This document shows, piece after piece, positions 16,273-24,817 of a stretch of 64,000 nt of DNA. This stretch comes from an uncultured SAR116 cluster alpha proteobacterium (lineage in GTDB: Bacteria > Pseudomonadota > Alphaproteobacteria > Puniceispirillales > Marisalimonadaceae): assembly GCA_902537945.1 (NCBI GenBank), contig CACBDG010000002.1, positions 62,001 through 126,000 on the forward strand. The letters run 5' to 3'. Both the position numbers and the translations under genes were made by a program. Numbering within the stretch: position 1 is the first letter of the stretch; the number at the start of each line of letters is the position of its first letter. A model generated the notes under the pieces. The model had not been told where the DNA came from and searched no databases. It saw only the letters and a program-made list of their open reading frames with translations.

Positions 16273-17925
16273 ATGAAAACAGTTAAATTGAATAATGATT
16301 TTAAGAATAGAAGTTTATCTAAAGATCAAATTTCACTTAAAAAAATTTTATCACCGTTAGAGTTTAGACGTGATTTGTTAATTGAACATTTACATAAAAT
16401 TCAAGATCATTTTGGTTATCTATCAGAAAAAAATTTATCACTTTTAGCTGAATTTTTAAGTTTAAGTAAGGTTGAAGTATATGAGGTAGCATCTTTCTAT
16501 GCGCATTTTGACTTTGTTAGAGATGGTGATAATCCTCCACCTAAAACAACTATAAGAGTATGTAACTCTTTATCTTGTCAAATCTATGGATCTGAAAAAT
16601 TAAAAAATATAATAATTGAAAGATTCAAAGACCAAGATATGAGGGTTATTGATGCCCCTTGTATGGGACGTTGTGCCTCTGCTCCAGTCTTAGAAATAGG
16701 TCATTTTCATGTTGAAAATGGAAATTTAGAAAAAGTTTCTGAAGCAATTGAAAAGAAATGGAAAAGTCCAATCATTCCAAATTATCAATCTTTTGAAGAT
16801 TATGTAAATAAAGGTGGATATCAGAAATTTAAGGAAATTAAAGTTAGGGAAGACATTTGGTATGATAATATTATCAAAGCTGATTTAAGGGGGCTTGGGG
16901 GTGCTGGGTTTAGAACAGCAAAAAAATGGGAGCTTGTTTCCAAGCAAAAGGGATTAAAATATTTAGCAGTAAATGGTGATGAAGGTGAACCTGGAACATT
17001 TAAGGATAAACATTATCTTGAAAAAGAACCTCATATGTTTTTAGAGGGAATGTTGATGGCAGCGGCTTCAATTAACGCTGAAAAATGTTTTATTTATATT
17101 AGAGATGAATACCCAGCAGTCCTTGAAATTTTAAAAAATGAAATTGTTAAACTTGAAAAAGAAAAGATTATTCCTTTAAATTATATTGACATGAGAAGAG
17201 GCGCTGGTGCTTACATTTGTGGCGAGGAGAGTGCCATGATAGAAAGTATAGAAGGTAAAAGGGGTTTGCCCAGGCACAGACCACCTTTCGTAGGCCAATC
17301 AGGAATTTTTGGCAAACCAACATTAGTTCATAATGTTGAAACTCTCTATTGGGTTGCTAAAATAATGAGAGAAGGTCCTGAAATCTTTACAAACTTTTCA
17401 AAAAACAATCGTACGGGACTAAGAAGTTATTCTGTTTCAGGAAGAGTTAAAAATCAAGGTTTATATCTACTTCCTTCAGGCTCTACTATTTTAGATATAA
17501 TTGAAGCTTCAGGAGGTATGATTGAAGGTCATCAATTTAAAGCGTACCAACCTGGAGGGGCATCCTCTGGTCTTTTACCTGCAACTATAAATGATGTTCC
17601 ATTAGATTTTGATACTCTTGATAAATATAACACATTCATTGGTTCTGCAGCTGTTGTTGTTCTATCTGATAAAGATAAAATAAAAGATGTGGCTTTAAAT
17701 ATGATTGAATTTTTTAAATCTGAAAGCTGTGGTCAATGTACTCCTTGCAGGGTAGGATGTGAAAAGGCTGTTACTATAATGAAACAAAAGGATTGGGATT
17801 TCTCTCTTCTTGAGGATTTATGCGAAGTAATGGAAAGCTCATCAATTTGTGGCTTAGGTCAGGCCGCAACAAATCCTATAAGGTCAAGTATTTCCTACTT
17901 TAGTGAAGAGTTAAAAAATGAATAA
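16273..17925 (+). CDS. fdsB: NAD-dependent formate dehydrogenase, β subunit (NuoE-NuoF fusion type)
   Basis: 550 residues in two parts. Residues 1-150 are NuoE-like: a helical region and a thioredoxin-fold [2Fe-2S] site with Cys97, Cys102, Cys130 and Cys134 (CNSLSC, CMGRC). The rest is NuoF-like: LRGLGGAGFRTAKKW (FMN), NGDEGEPGTFKDKHY (NADH), and a [4Fe-4S] site with Cys486, Cys489, Cys492 (CGQCTPC) plus a late Cys in SSICGLGQ. It passes electrons from the α subunit to NAD+. A separate FdsG gene is absent, so the NuoE part may replace it. The last 8 nt overlap the α-subunit gene. Confidence 0.93.
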   Translation: MKTVKLNNDFKNRSLSKDQISLKKILSPLEFRRDLLIEHLHKIQDHFGYLSEKNLSLLAEFLSLSKVEVYEVASFYAHFDFVRDGDNPPPKTTIRVCNSLSCQIYGSEKLKNIIIERFKDQDMRVIDAPCMGRCASAPVLEIGHFHVENGNLEKVSEAIEKKWKSPIIPNYQSFEDYVNKGGYQKFKEIKVREDIWYDNIIKADLRGLGGAGFRTAKKWELVSKQKGLKYLAVNGDEGEPGTFKDKHYLEKEPHMFLEGMLMAAASINAEKCFIYIRDEYPAVLEILKNEIVKLEKEKIIPLNYIDMRRGAGAYICGEESAMIESIEGKRGLPRHRPPFVGQSGIFGKPTLVHNVETLYWVAKIMREGPEIFTNFSKNNRTGLRSYSVSGRVKNQGLYLLPSGSTILDIIEASGGMIEGHQFKAYQPGGASSGLLPATINDVPLDFDTLDKYNTFIGSAAVVVLSDKDKIKDVALNMIEFFKSESCGQCTPCRVGCEKAVTIMKQKDWDFSLLEDLCEVMESSSICGLGQAATNPIRSSISYFSEELKNE

Positions 17926-20674
17926 TAAAATTTCATTTTTTCTTAATACGAAAAAAGTTGAAGCAAATAATAATGAAACAATTTGGGATGTCTCTAAAAG
18001 AGAAGGAATAGATATTCCTCATCTTTGCCACAGTAATAAAAATGGTTATAGACCGGATGGTAATTGCAGGGCATGTGTTGTAGAGATTCAAGGAGAAAAA
18101 ACATTAACAGCTTCTTGTATAAGAAAACCAAAAGAGGGAATGAAAGTCTCTACCAACACTCCTAAAGTTGAAAATTCTCAAAAATTAATTTTAGAATTAC
18201 TCTTATCAGATCAACCTAAAATAAAAGATAAAAACATTCAGAGAAATCATTTTTGGAATATACTCCATAAGAAAAAGATCAACAAATCTAGATTTTTACC
18301 AAAAAATAAGGATTATGTTCCAAACATTGATCAAAGTCACCCTGCAATGACTGTTTCCTTGGATGCTTGCATACAATGTGGGCTTTGCATTAGAGCATGT
18401 AGAGATGTTCAGGTAAATGATGTGCTAGGAATGTCTGGAAGGGGGGCTGAAAGCTATCCTGTTTTTGACATGAATAATCCTATGGGTGAAAGCAGTTGTG
18501 TTGGTTGTGGTGAATGCGTCCAAGCTTGTCCAACTGGCGCTCTTATTGAAACTTCTTTATTAGATAATAAAAACAATAAAACAGTCATACCAGAAAAAAA
18601 AATAGAGAGTTTATGTCCCTTTTGTGGTGTTGGTTGCCAGACTTTAGTGAGCGTTAAAGACAATAAAATAGTAGCAGTTGATGGTCATAACGGGCCTGCT
18701 AACGAAAACAGATTATGTGTCAAAGGGCGTTTTGGCTTTGATTATATTAATAATCCACAAAGATTAACTAATCCTTTAATAAGAATCAGCAAAAAAACAA
18801 AATCTTGGGATTTATCAATTGATGAAAAAGAAATATACAAATACTTTAGAAAAGCTTCTTGGGAAGAAGCTTTGGATTTTGCTTCTAATCGATTTACTAA
18901 AATTTTAAAAAGTAATTACAAAAATTCTTTAGCAGGTTTTGGATCAGCAAAAGGTTCGAATGAAGAAGCATATATATTTCAAAAACTTATAAGGACTGGT
19001 TTTAAGACAAATAATGTAGATCATTGTACACGACTTTGTCATGCATCGTCAGTAGCTGCATTATTACAATCAGTTGGATCTGCAGCTGTGTCAGCCCCAT
19101 TTACTGCTGTGAAAGATAGTGAGTGTATAATTTTAATAGGAGCTAGACCTGAACAAAATCATCCTGTTGCAGCTTCATATTTTAAACAAGCAGTTAAAAA
19201 TGGGACAAAACTAATTATTATAGATCCAAGAAAGCAAAGTCTATCAAGATACGCGACACATCATTTGCAATTTAATCCAGGACAGGATTTAGCTTTATTA
19301 AATGCAATGATTTTTACAATTATTAAAGAAAATTTAACAAACAAAGAATATATACAAAATCATACTGAAGGGTTCAAACAATTAGAAAAAGAGATAAAAA
19401 AATTTAATCCTGTACTAATGGAAAATTTATGTGGAATACCAAAAGGAATAATTAAAGAAGTTGCAAGAATATATGCAAAGGCAAAAACATCAATCATCTT
19501 TTGGGGAATGGGTATTTCTCAACATGTGCATGGAACTCAAAATGCTTTTTCATTAATAAATTTAGCGTTGATCACAGGACACCTAGGAAAACCAGGCACA
19601 GGTTTGCACCCTTTAAGAGGGCAAAACAATGTACAAGGAGCTTCTGATGCTGGGCTAATACCTATGTCATATCCAGATTATAATTCTGTTAAAATAAAAA
19701 CAAATAATCAAAAAATGCAAAAGTTTTGGAATTCAAATTTAGACTTGAATGATGGTAAGACAGTTGTAGAAATTATTAAGGATATCGATGCAGGTGTAAT
19801 TAAAGGATTGTATGTTCAAGGTGAAAATCCTGCTATGTCAGATCCAGATTTAATACATACTAGAAAAAGTTTAGTGAAATTAGATCATTTAGTTGTTCAA
19901 GATATATTTATGACTGAAACAGCATGGTTTGCAGATGTAATTTTGCCAGCAACTGCTCATGCTGAAAAATTAGGAACTTATACTAATACTAACAGACAAG
20001 TACAAATAGGAAGAAATGTAGTAGATCCTCCAAAAGGTGTAAAACAAGATTGGTGGATTATTCAAGAAATTGCTAAAAGAATAGGATTAAATTGGAATTA
20101 TACCTCTCCAAAAGAAATCTTTGATGAAATGAAATTAATAATGCCTTCTCTAAATAATATCTCTTGGGAAAGGTTAGAAAAAGAAAATTATGTGACTTAC
20201 CCTGTAAAAAATGAGAATATTCTGGGTGAGGATATTATATTTCACGATGGTTTTCCAACGCCAAATAAGTTAGGTAAAATTATGCCGGTAGATATAATTT
20301 ATCCTAATGATGAAATAAGCAGTAATTTCCCAATGATATTATCGACAGGTAGATTGTTAGAACATTGGCATACTGGTACTATGACAAGAAGAGCATTAGT
20401 TTTAGATGAACTTGAGCCAGTTCCTATAATTTTCATTAATGAAATAGACAGTAAGTTTTATGATCTTGATTTAACCAGAAAAGTAACAATTGAAACAAGG
20501 CGAGGAAAGATAAAAATAAAAATTAGACATGACAATAACCTTCTTCCTGGTATGTTATTTTTACCGTTTTGTTTTAAGGAAGCTGCAGCAAATATTTTGA
20601 CAAATTCAGATTTAGACCCTGTTGGGAAAATTCCAGAGTTTAAATATAGTGCGGCTAGGATCTATCAAATATAA
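17918..20674 (+). CDS. fdsA: NAD-dependent formate dehydrogenase, molybdopterin α subunit
   Basis: 918 residues. In order: an N-terminal [2Fe-2S] ferredoxin domain (IPHLCHSN...NCRAC), a His/Cys-rich region and two [4Fe-4S] clusters (CIQCGLCIRAC, CVGCGECVQACPTG), a further cluster motif CPFCGVGCQ near residue 230, then the bis-MGD catalytic domain and C-terminal dinucleotide-binding region (STGRLLEHWHTGTMTRR). The metal ligand is Cys374 in CTRLCHASS, a cysteine rather than selenocysteine. It oxidises formate to CO2. The gene overlaps fdsB by 8 nt. FdhD/FdsC, needed to sulfurate the cofactor, and the small FdsD are not in the window. Confidence 0.95.
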   Translation: MNNKISFFLNTKKVEANNNETIWDVSKREGIDIPHLCHSNKNGYRPDGNCRACVVEIQGEKTLTASCIRKPKEGMKVSTNTPKVENSQKLILELLLSDQPKIKDKNIQRNHFWNILHKKKINKSRFLPKNKDYVPNIDQSHPAMTVSLDACIQCGLCIRACRDVQVNDVLGMSGRGAESYPVFDMNNPMGESSCVGCGECVQACPTGALIETSLLDNKNNKTVIPEKKIESLCPFCGVGCQTLVSVKDNKIVAVDGHNGPANENRLCVKGRFGFDYINNPQRLTNPLIRISKKTKSWDLSIDEKEIYKYFRKASWEEALDFASNRFTKILKSNYKNSLAGFGSAKGSNEEAYIFQKLIRTGFKTNNVDHCTRLCHASSVAALLQSVGSAAVSAPFTAVKDSECIILIGARPEQNHPVAASYFKQAVKNGTKLIIIDPRKQSLSRYATHHLQFNPGQDLALLNAMIFTIIKENLTNKEYIQNHTEGFKQLEKEIKKFNPVLMENLCGIPKGIIKEVARIYAKAKTSIIFWGMGISQHVHGTQNAFSLINLALITGHLGKPGTGLHPLRGQNNVQGASDAGLIPMSYPDYNSVKIKTNNQKMQKFWNSNLDLNDGKTVVEIIKDIDAGVIKGLYVQGENPAMSDPDLIHTRKSLVKLDHLVVQDIFMTETAWFADVILPATAHAEKLGTYTNTNRQVQIGRNVVDPPKGVKQDWWIIQEIAKRIGLNWNYTSPKEIFDEMKLIMPSLNNISWERLEKENYVTYPVKNENILGEDIIFHDGFPTPNKLGKIMPVDIIYPNDEISSNFPMILSTGRLLEHWHTGTMTRRALVLDELEPVPIIFINEIDSKFYDLDLTRKVTIETRRGKIKIKIRHDNNLLPGMLFLPFCFKEAAANILTNSDLDPVGKIPEFKYSAARIYQI

Positions 20675-20731
20675 ATTAAAATATGTTGAAATTTGATAAA
20701 AGATTTATTTCTGATTAAAAAGAGTTTTTTT

Positions 20732-21754
20732 ATGTTTGAGGCTACAAAAATTAAAGAATTTTTAAAAGGAAATATTAAAATTCCTCAATTCGATCATATA
20801 GTTGCTAATAAAGCTAGAGATTTTCAAAAACAACTAACTAAACCTGAAGGAAGTCTTGGGAAATTAGAGGATATCGCTATTTGGATGGCAGGTTGGCAAA
20901 AAACTTTTAAACCAACTATAAAAAACCCACATTGTATAATTTTTGTAGGTAATCATGGGATATCAAATAAGGGTGTTTCAGCATATCCATCTGAAGTAAC
21001 CGCTCAAATGGTAGAAAACTTTAAGCAAGGTGGAGCTGCAATAAATCAACTTTGTAAATTAGCAAAAATTAAATTATCGGTAATTCCAATAGATTTGGAC
21101 AGACCTACAATGGATTTTTCTGAAAGTAAAGCTATGAGCGAAGAAGAAGTGTTTTCCTTCATGCAATTAGGTTTTGACTCAATCCCTTCTAGTTGTGATT
21201 TACTTATTTTAGGTGAAATGGGAATTTCAAATACGACATCTGCAACTTCAATTTCCTGCGCTCTATTTAACGAACCTGTTGATGTAATGACAGGTATTGG
21301 GACAGGTATTAATAAGGTCCAACTATTTAACAAAATTAAGATAATTAAAAAAGCTCTTCAGTTGCATGGAAAAAAATTCAAAGATCCAGTTAGTATATTG
21401 TCATGTTATGGAGGTAAAGAAATTGCAGCTATTGCAGGATCGGTAATTTCTGCCCGAATAAAGTCTATTCCAGTACTTTTGGATGGATTTGTAACAACAG
21501 CTGCAGCCTCTACTTTAATAAGTTTTGAAAAAAATATTTTAGATCATTGTTTAGTTTCTCATTTATCTGCTGAACCAGGTCATGTTAGGGTATTAAATAA
21601 TCTTAAAAAAGAACCAATTTTAGATTTGAATCTAAGACTTGGAGAGGGGAGTGGAGCAGCGATAGCTTCACTTATATTAAAAGCAGCTTTAGCTACACAC
21701 AATGGTATGTCTACTTTTGACAATGCAAAAGTTTCTAAAAAAGTAACTTCATGA
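20732..21754 (+). CDS. cobT: Nicotinate-nucleotide-dimethylbenzimidazole phosphoribosyltransferase
   Basis: 340 residues from the ATG at 20732; an in-frame TTG 39 nt upstream would add 13 residues but lacks support. Signature segments are KPEGSLGKLEDIA, FVGNHGISNKGVSAYPSEVT, GEMGISNTTSATS and the catalytic Glu in LNLRLGEGSGAA. The enzyme makes α-ribazole phosphate from dimethylbenzimidazole (or another base) and nicotinate mononucleotide, the lower ligand of B12. It overlaps cobS by 4 nt (ATGA). With cobS and a cobC-like gene it forms a nucleotide-loop assembly set that suits salvage of imported corrinoids. Confidence 0.95.
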   Translation: MFEATKIKEFLKGNIKIPQFDHIVANKARDFQKQLTKPEGSLGKLEDIAIWMAGWQKTFKPTIKNPHCIIFVGNHGISNKGVSAYPSEVTAQMVENFKQGGAAINQLCKLAKIKLSVIPIDLDRPTMDFSESKAMSEEEVFSFMQLGFDSIPSSCDLLILGEMGISNTTSATSISCALFNEPVDVMTGIGTGINKVQLFNKIKIIKKALQLHGKKFKDPVSILSCYGGKEIAAIAGSVISARIKSIPVLLDGFVTTAAASTLISFEKNILDHCLVSHLSAEPGHVRVLNNLKKEPILDLNLRLGEGSGAAIASLILKAALATHNGMSTFDNAKVSKKVTS

Positions 21755-22536
21755 AAACTATTTTAAAAAATAGAGTTGTGTTAGATTTTTTTGCTAGTCT
21801 AATGTTTTTTACAAGAATACCAGTTAATTGGAAATTCTTTTCAAACAAACCACCAAATCTTACAAACGCGGCATGGAGCTTTCCTTTAATAGGTTATATA
21901 ATAGGTATTATATCAGGATTTATTGGTGATCTATGTATTAATATTAATTTATCAATATTTTTATCTTGTACAATAGCAATCGCATTTAGTATTATGATTA
22001 CCGGTGCTTTCCATGAAGATGGTTTAGCTGATATGGCAGATGGTTTTGGGGCAGGCGGTTCACCAGAAAAAATTAACAAAATAATACATGACAGTCGTCT
22101 TGGAACTTACGGAACAACAGCATTAACCTTGGGATTATTAATACGACTAGGGCTAGCAATAAATTTAGTAGAATTAGGTTATTCATTAATATTGATTTTA
22201 TCTTCTAGTTTTGCTTCAGGAAAATTATCGATAATTTTCACAAGAAATTATTTTACTGTCTCAACTTTTTCAAAAACAGGTAGTATTTTTGAGACTGTTT
22301 CTACTAAAATGTTACTGATAGCTTCTTTAATCTGGCTAATACCAGTAGTTTATTTTTTTCCTTTCTGGGGTGTTTTAATAGGAGTTTTTTTGATTTTAGG
22401 AGTAATTTTTTTTATAGGTAAAATGTCTCAAAAAAAAATAGGTGGTATTACTGGAGATGTACTAGGAGCAATTGCCTTTACAACTGAATTAGTTTTTTTG
22501 TTTGGGATGATAATTTATTTAAGGTATTTATATTAA
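21751..22536 (+). CDS. cobS: Adenosylcobinamide-GDP ribazoletransferase (cobalamin synthase)
   Basis: 261 residues, polytopic membrane protein with six or seven hydrophobic segments. The CobS signature FHEDGLADMADGFGAGGSPEKI (shortened here: HEDGLADMADG) supplies the Mg-binding acidic residues and is followed by MHDSRxGTYG-like HDSRLGTYGTTAL. It joins AdoCbi-GDP to α-ribazole (phosphate) at the inner membrane. ATG overlaps the cobT stop by 4 nt and its stop overlaps the next ATG by one base, so the three genes are translationally coupled. CobU/CobP, which makes AdoCbi-GDP, is not in the window. Confidence 0.95.
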   Translation: MKTILKNRVVLDFFASLMFFTRIPVNWKFFSNKPPNLTNAAWSFPLIGYIIGIISGFIGDLCININLSIFLSCTIAIAFSIMITGAFHEDGLADMADGFGAGGSPEKINKIIHDSRLGTYGTTALTLGLLIRLGLAINLVELGYSLILILSSSFASGKLSIIFTRNYFTVSTFSKTGSIFETVSTKMLLIASLIWLIPVVYFFPFWGVLIGVFLILGVIFFIGKMSQKKIGGITGDVLGAIAFTTELVFLFGMIIYLRYLY

Positions 22537-23156
22537 TGGATACTTGTAGATTATATCTTATACGTCACGCTCCAGTTAAAAAAAAAGAGGGTTATGTCCC
22601 AGAAAATAATCCCAAAGCAATTATAAATTCTGATCATTTAAAAAAGCTTGCCGCATATATTCCAGATAATAGTTTATGTTATGTTAGTCCTTTGAAGAGA
22701 GCTATTCAAACTGCTCAAGAATTGTCCAAATATAGAAATTTTAAGGAAATAGTAATTGAAAAAAAATTGAGAGAGCAAAACTTTGGAGAATGGCAAGGAA
22801 AAAAAATATCATTAGTTTGGGAAGAATTAAAAAAATTAAAAACTCACCATAACTTTTCATTTCTTTGTCCTGAAGATTGTCCTCCAAAAGGTGAAAGTTT
22901 TCTTGATCAATGTAAACGCGTTTCTGAATTTGTAGATAATCTCAATTTTCATGATCATACGTCATTAATTTTTATTTCTCATTCTGGAACAATTAGAGCT
23001 TTTTTGTCTCGAATTTTGGACTTGGATCCTAATAAAGCGATTGGAATAGAGATTTCTCATTTAAGCATTACCTCTATAGAGGTTCTTAAGAAAGATAAAA
23101 TTAGAAATAAAGGTGGTAAATATCGGTTACTAAGTGTTAACAACCAATTTATATAA
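22536..23156 (+). CDS. cobC: Histidine phosphatase family protein, likely α-ribazole-5'-phosphate phosphatase
   Basis: 206 residues. The catalytic RHA motif (LYLIRHAPVK) lies at residues 7-11; the second catalytic His is in FISHSGTIRAFLSR, and REQNFGEWQGK holds the proton-donor Glu region of the branch 1 histidine phosphatases. The family also includes phosphoglycerate mutases, but the one-base overlap with cobS points to CobC, which removes phosphate from α-ribazole 5'-phosphate or the cobalamin phosphate. The assignment of substrate rests on context. The final ~20 residues are basic. Confidence 0.85.
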   Translation: MDTCRLYLIRHAPVKKKEGYVPENNPKAIINSDHLKKLAAYIPDNSLCYVSPLKRAIQTAQELSKYRNFKEIVIEKKLREQNFGEWQGKKISLVWEELKKLKTHHNFSFLCPEDCPPKGESFLDQCKRVSEFVDNLNFHDHTSLIFISHSGTIRAFLSRILDLDPNKAIGIEISHLSITSIEVLKKDKIRNKGGKYRLLSVNNQFI

Positions 23157-23195
23157 AGGATATCTAATAAAGTTTGAGTATGTTAAAAAATTAAA

Positions 23196-23702
23196 ATGAA
23201 AAATTGGCAAGATAGAATTTATAAAATATTAAAAAATGACGGAATTAAACTATTTAGCTATGTCCCTGATGCTGGACATAAGATATTAATAGATAATGCA
23301 ACAAAAGACAATTCAGTCATAGCTATTCCTTTAACATCTGAAGAAGAGGGTATAGGAATTGCTGCTGGTTCACATCTAGGAGGATCTAAAGCTGTTTTGT
23401 TAATGCAGAGTAGCGGTGTCGGAAATTGTATTAATCAATTATCATTAATTAAACACGGTCAATTTCCTTTTTTTACTATCATAACAATGAGAGGTGAATT
23501 TGGTGAAGGTAACCCTTGGCAGTTTGCAATGGGTGAAGCAGTAATACCAACTTTAAATTCAATGGGAGTAAGTTGTATTAAAATTGAAAAAGAAGAAGAT
23601 GTTGAAAGTACAATAAAAGCTGCTTTGACAATGGCATTTAATTCAGAGAGACCTGTTGCTGTTTTACTTTCACAGAAATTAATCGGAGCTAAGATTTTTT
23701 AG
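23196..23702 (+). CDS. ThDP-dependent decarboxylase α subunit (sulfopyruvate/phosphonopyruvate type)
   Basis: 168 residues, equal to the N-terminal PYR domain of ThDP decarboxylases as in ComD. SEEEGIGIAAGSHLGGSKAVL contains the Glu that activates the ThDP aminopyrimidine, and MQSSGVGNCINQL is the standard following segment. Such α chains pair with a PP-domain chain, here the next gene 15 nt downstream. Together they would decarboxylate sulfopyruvate to sulfoacetaldehyde or phosphonopyruvate to phosphonoacetaldehyde. No phosphonate or sulfonate partner gene is adjacent, so the substrate is open. The Shine-Dalgarno is weak. Confidence 0.85.
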   Translation: MKNWQDRIYKILKNDGIKLFSYVPDAGHKILIDNATKDNSVIAIPLTSEEEGIGIAAGSHLGGSKAVLLMQSSGVGNCINQLSLIKHGQFPFFTIITMRGEFGEGNPWQFAMGEAVIPTLNSMGVSCIKIEKEEDVESTIKAALTMAFNSERPVAVLLSQKLIGAKIF

Positions 23703-23717
23703 TAAAAATTATAAAAA

Positions 23718-24290
23718 ATGGATTTATTAGACAGAAAAAAAGCAATTCCTATTTTGATTGGTGATCATAAGAGATTTCTTATTATTTCAGGTTTGGCAGG
23801 TCCAGCAAAGGATATTGGTTTTTTAACTAGAGAAAGCCCCAATACTTTTTTATTTGGAGGTGCCATGGGAGGTTCGTTGCCAACCTCTCTTGGTCTTGCT
23901 CTATCAAGACCCAATGATAGAGTTCTTTGTGTTTCGGGTGATGGTGATATTTTAATGTCCATGGGTTGTCTGGCGACAATAGCAACTATAAAACCGAAGA
24001 ATCTTATCATTATTTGTGTTGACAATGCTTTATATTTAGAAACAGGTGGACAGACATCTCATACAGGTTTAGGTGTAAATTTAGATATGATTGCAAAGGG
24101 GTGTGGCTTTTCTTTTACTAAAACTATAGTAACTGAGGATGAATTATTAGAAGGAAAAAAAATTCTTGATAATTTTAATGGTCCAGCTTTCATACTATTA
24201 AAGGTTAATAAATCAAGTCCTCCCAAATATTCAAGAAATTGGAATGCTTCCGAAGAAAAATGGAAATTCAGAAAAAATTTAATAAACTAA
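23718..24290 (+). CDS. ThDP-dependent decarboxylase β subunit (sulfopyruvate/phosphonopyruvate type)
   Basis: 190 residues, the PP domain. The ThDP-diphosphate/Mg motif begins at GDGDILMSMG and ends with the Asn-containing VDNALYLETGGQ, giving the GDG-x(~25)-N pattern; FLFGGAMGGSLPTSLGLAL precedes it. It is the partner of the α chain encoded just upstream. Separate α and β genes are typical of ComDE-type sulfopyruvate decarboxylases, whereas phosphonopyruvate decarboxylases are often single chains, which mildly favours the sulfonate reading. The C-terminal tail is basic and short. Confidence 0.85.
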   Translation: MDLLDRKKAIPILIGDHKRFLIISGLAGPAKDIGFLTRESPNTFLFGGAMGGSLPTSLGLALSRPNDRVLCVSGDGDILMSMGCLATIATIKPKNLIIICVDNALYLETGGQTSHTGLGVNLDMIAKGCGFSFTKTIVTEDELLEGKKILDNFNGPAFILLKVNKSSPPKYSRNWNASEEKWKFRKNLIN

Positions 24291-24327
24291 ATATTTATCT
24301 TTGATTAAATTAGTAAATATGTTAACT

Positions 24328-24351
24328 AAATAGTTTCCTAGTAAACTATTT
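24328..24351 (+). promoter_or_regulatory. Palindromic candidate operator upstream of the marR gene
   Basis: AAATAGTTT and AAACTATTT form a perfect 9-bp inverted repeat around CCTAGT, 13 nt before the TTG start of the MarR-type gene. It overlaps a second, looser repeat (TTAGT...ACTAA, 24310-24329). Position and symmetry suit autoregulation by the MarR protein of the marR-emrAB-like unit. A hairpin terminator is less likely since no T-tract follows. Confidence 0.5.
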
Positions 24352-24364
24352 TGCTGGTATTATT

Positions 24365-24799
24365 TTGAAAGAATCATTTGAAGATAATATAGGTTTGTTA
24401 ATTCATGATGTGGCTCGATTACTTCGTGTTTTATATGATCGTCAAATGGCTTCTATAGGTCTAACTAGATCTCAATGGTGGCTATTGACTTATTTATATT
24501 TTAAAGATGGCATAAAACAATCCGAACTTGCAATACTTATGGATATGGAAAAAGCACCATTAAGTAGACTTTTAGACCGCATGGAATTAAAGGGATGGGT
24601 TGAAAGAAAAAGTGAAAGTAAAGATCGAAGAATAAAAAAGATTTATTTATCTGAAAGAATTAAACCTCTTATTGATTCCATGAGAAACAAAGCAGCATCT
24701 TATAGAAAAGATTCTTTATCAATATTAAATAATCAAGATCTCAACAAGTTAAGGGATTTACTACAGATTTTAAAAAAAGATTTATCTTCAAAACTATAA
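24365..24799 (+). CDS. MarR-family transcriptional regulator
   Basis: 144 residues, typical MarR length. The winged-helix core reads LTRSQWWLLTYLYFKDGIKQ, then SELAILMDMEKAPLSRLLDRM as recognition helix, then the wing GWVERKSESKDRRIKKIYL with the DxR signature of MarR wings. MarR proteins act as dimers that repress efflux or stress genes until a phenolic or other ligand binds. The start is TTG 24365. The palindrome just upstream and the EmrA/EmrB-like genes just downstream (19 nt to the next ATG) indicate local control of efflux. Confidence 0.93.
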   Translation: MKESFEDNIGLLIHDVARLLRVLYDRQMASIGLTRSQWWLLTYLYFKDGIKQSELAILMDMEKAPLSRLLDRMELKGWVERKSESKDRRIKKIYLSERIKPLIDSMRNKAASYRKDSLSILNNQDLNKLRDLLQILKKDLSSKL

Positions 24800-24817
24800 T
24801 TTAAAGGAAAAGAGTTA

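Noticed and set aside
20693-20731. TTG-initiated 13-residue extension of CobT
   Set aside because: The extension is hydrophobic and unlike CobT; the ATG at 20732 gives the family length.
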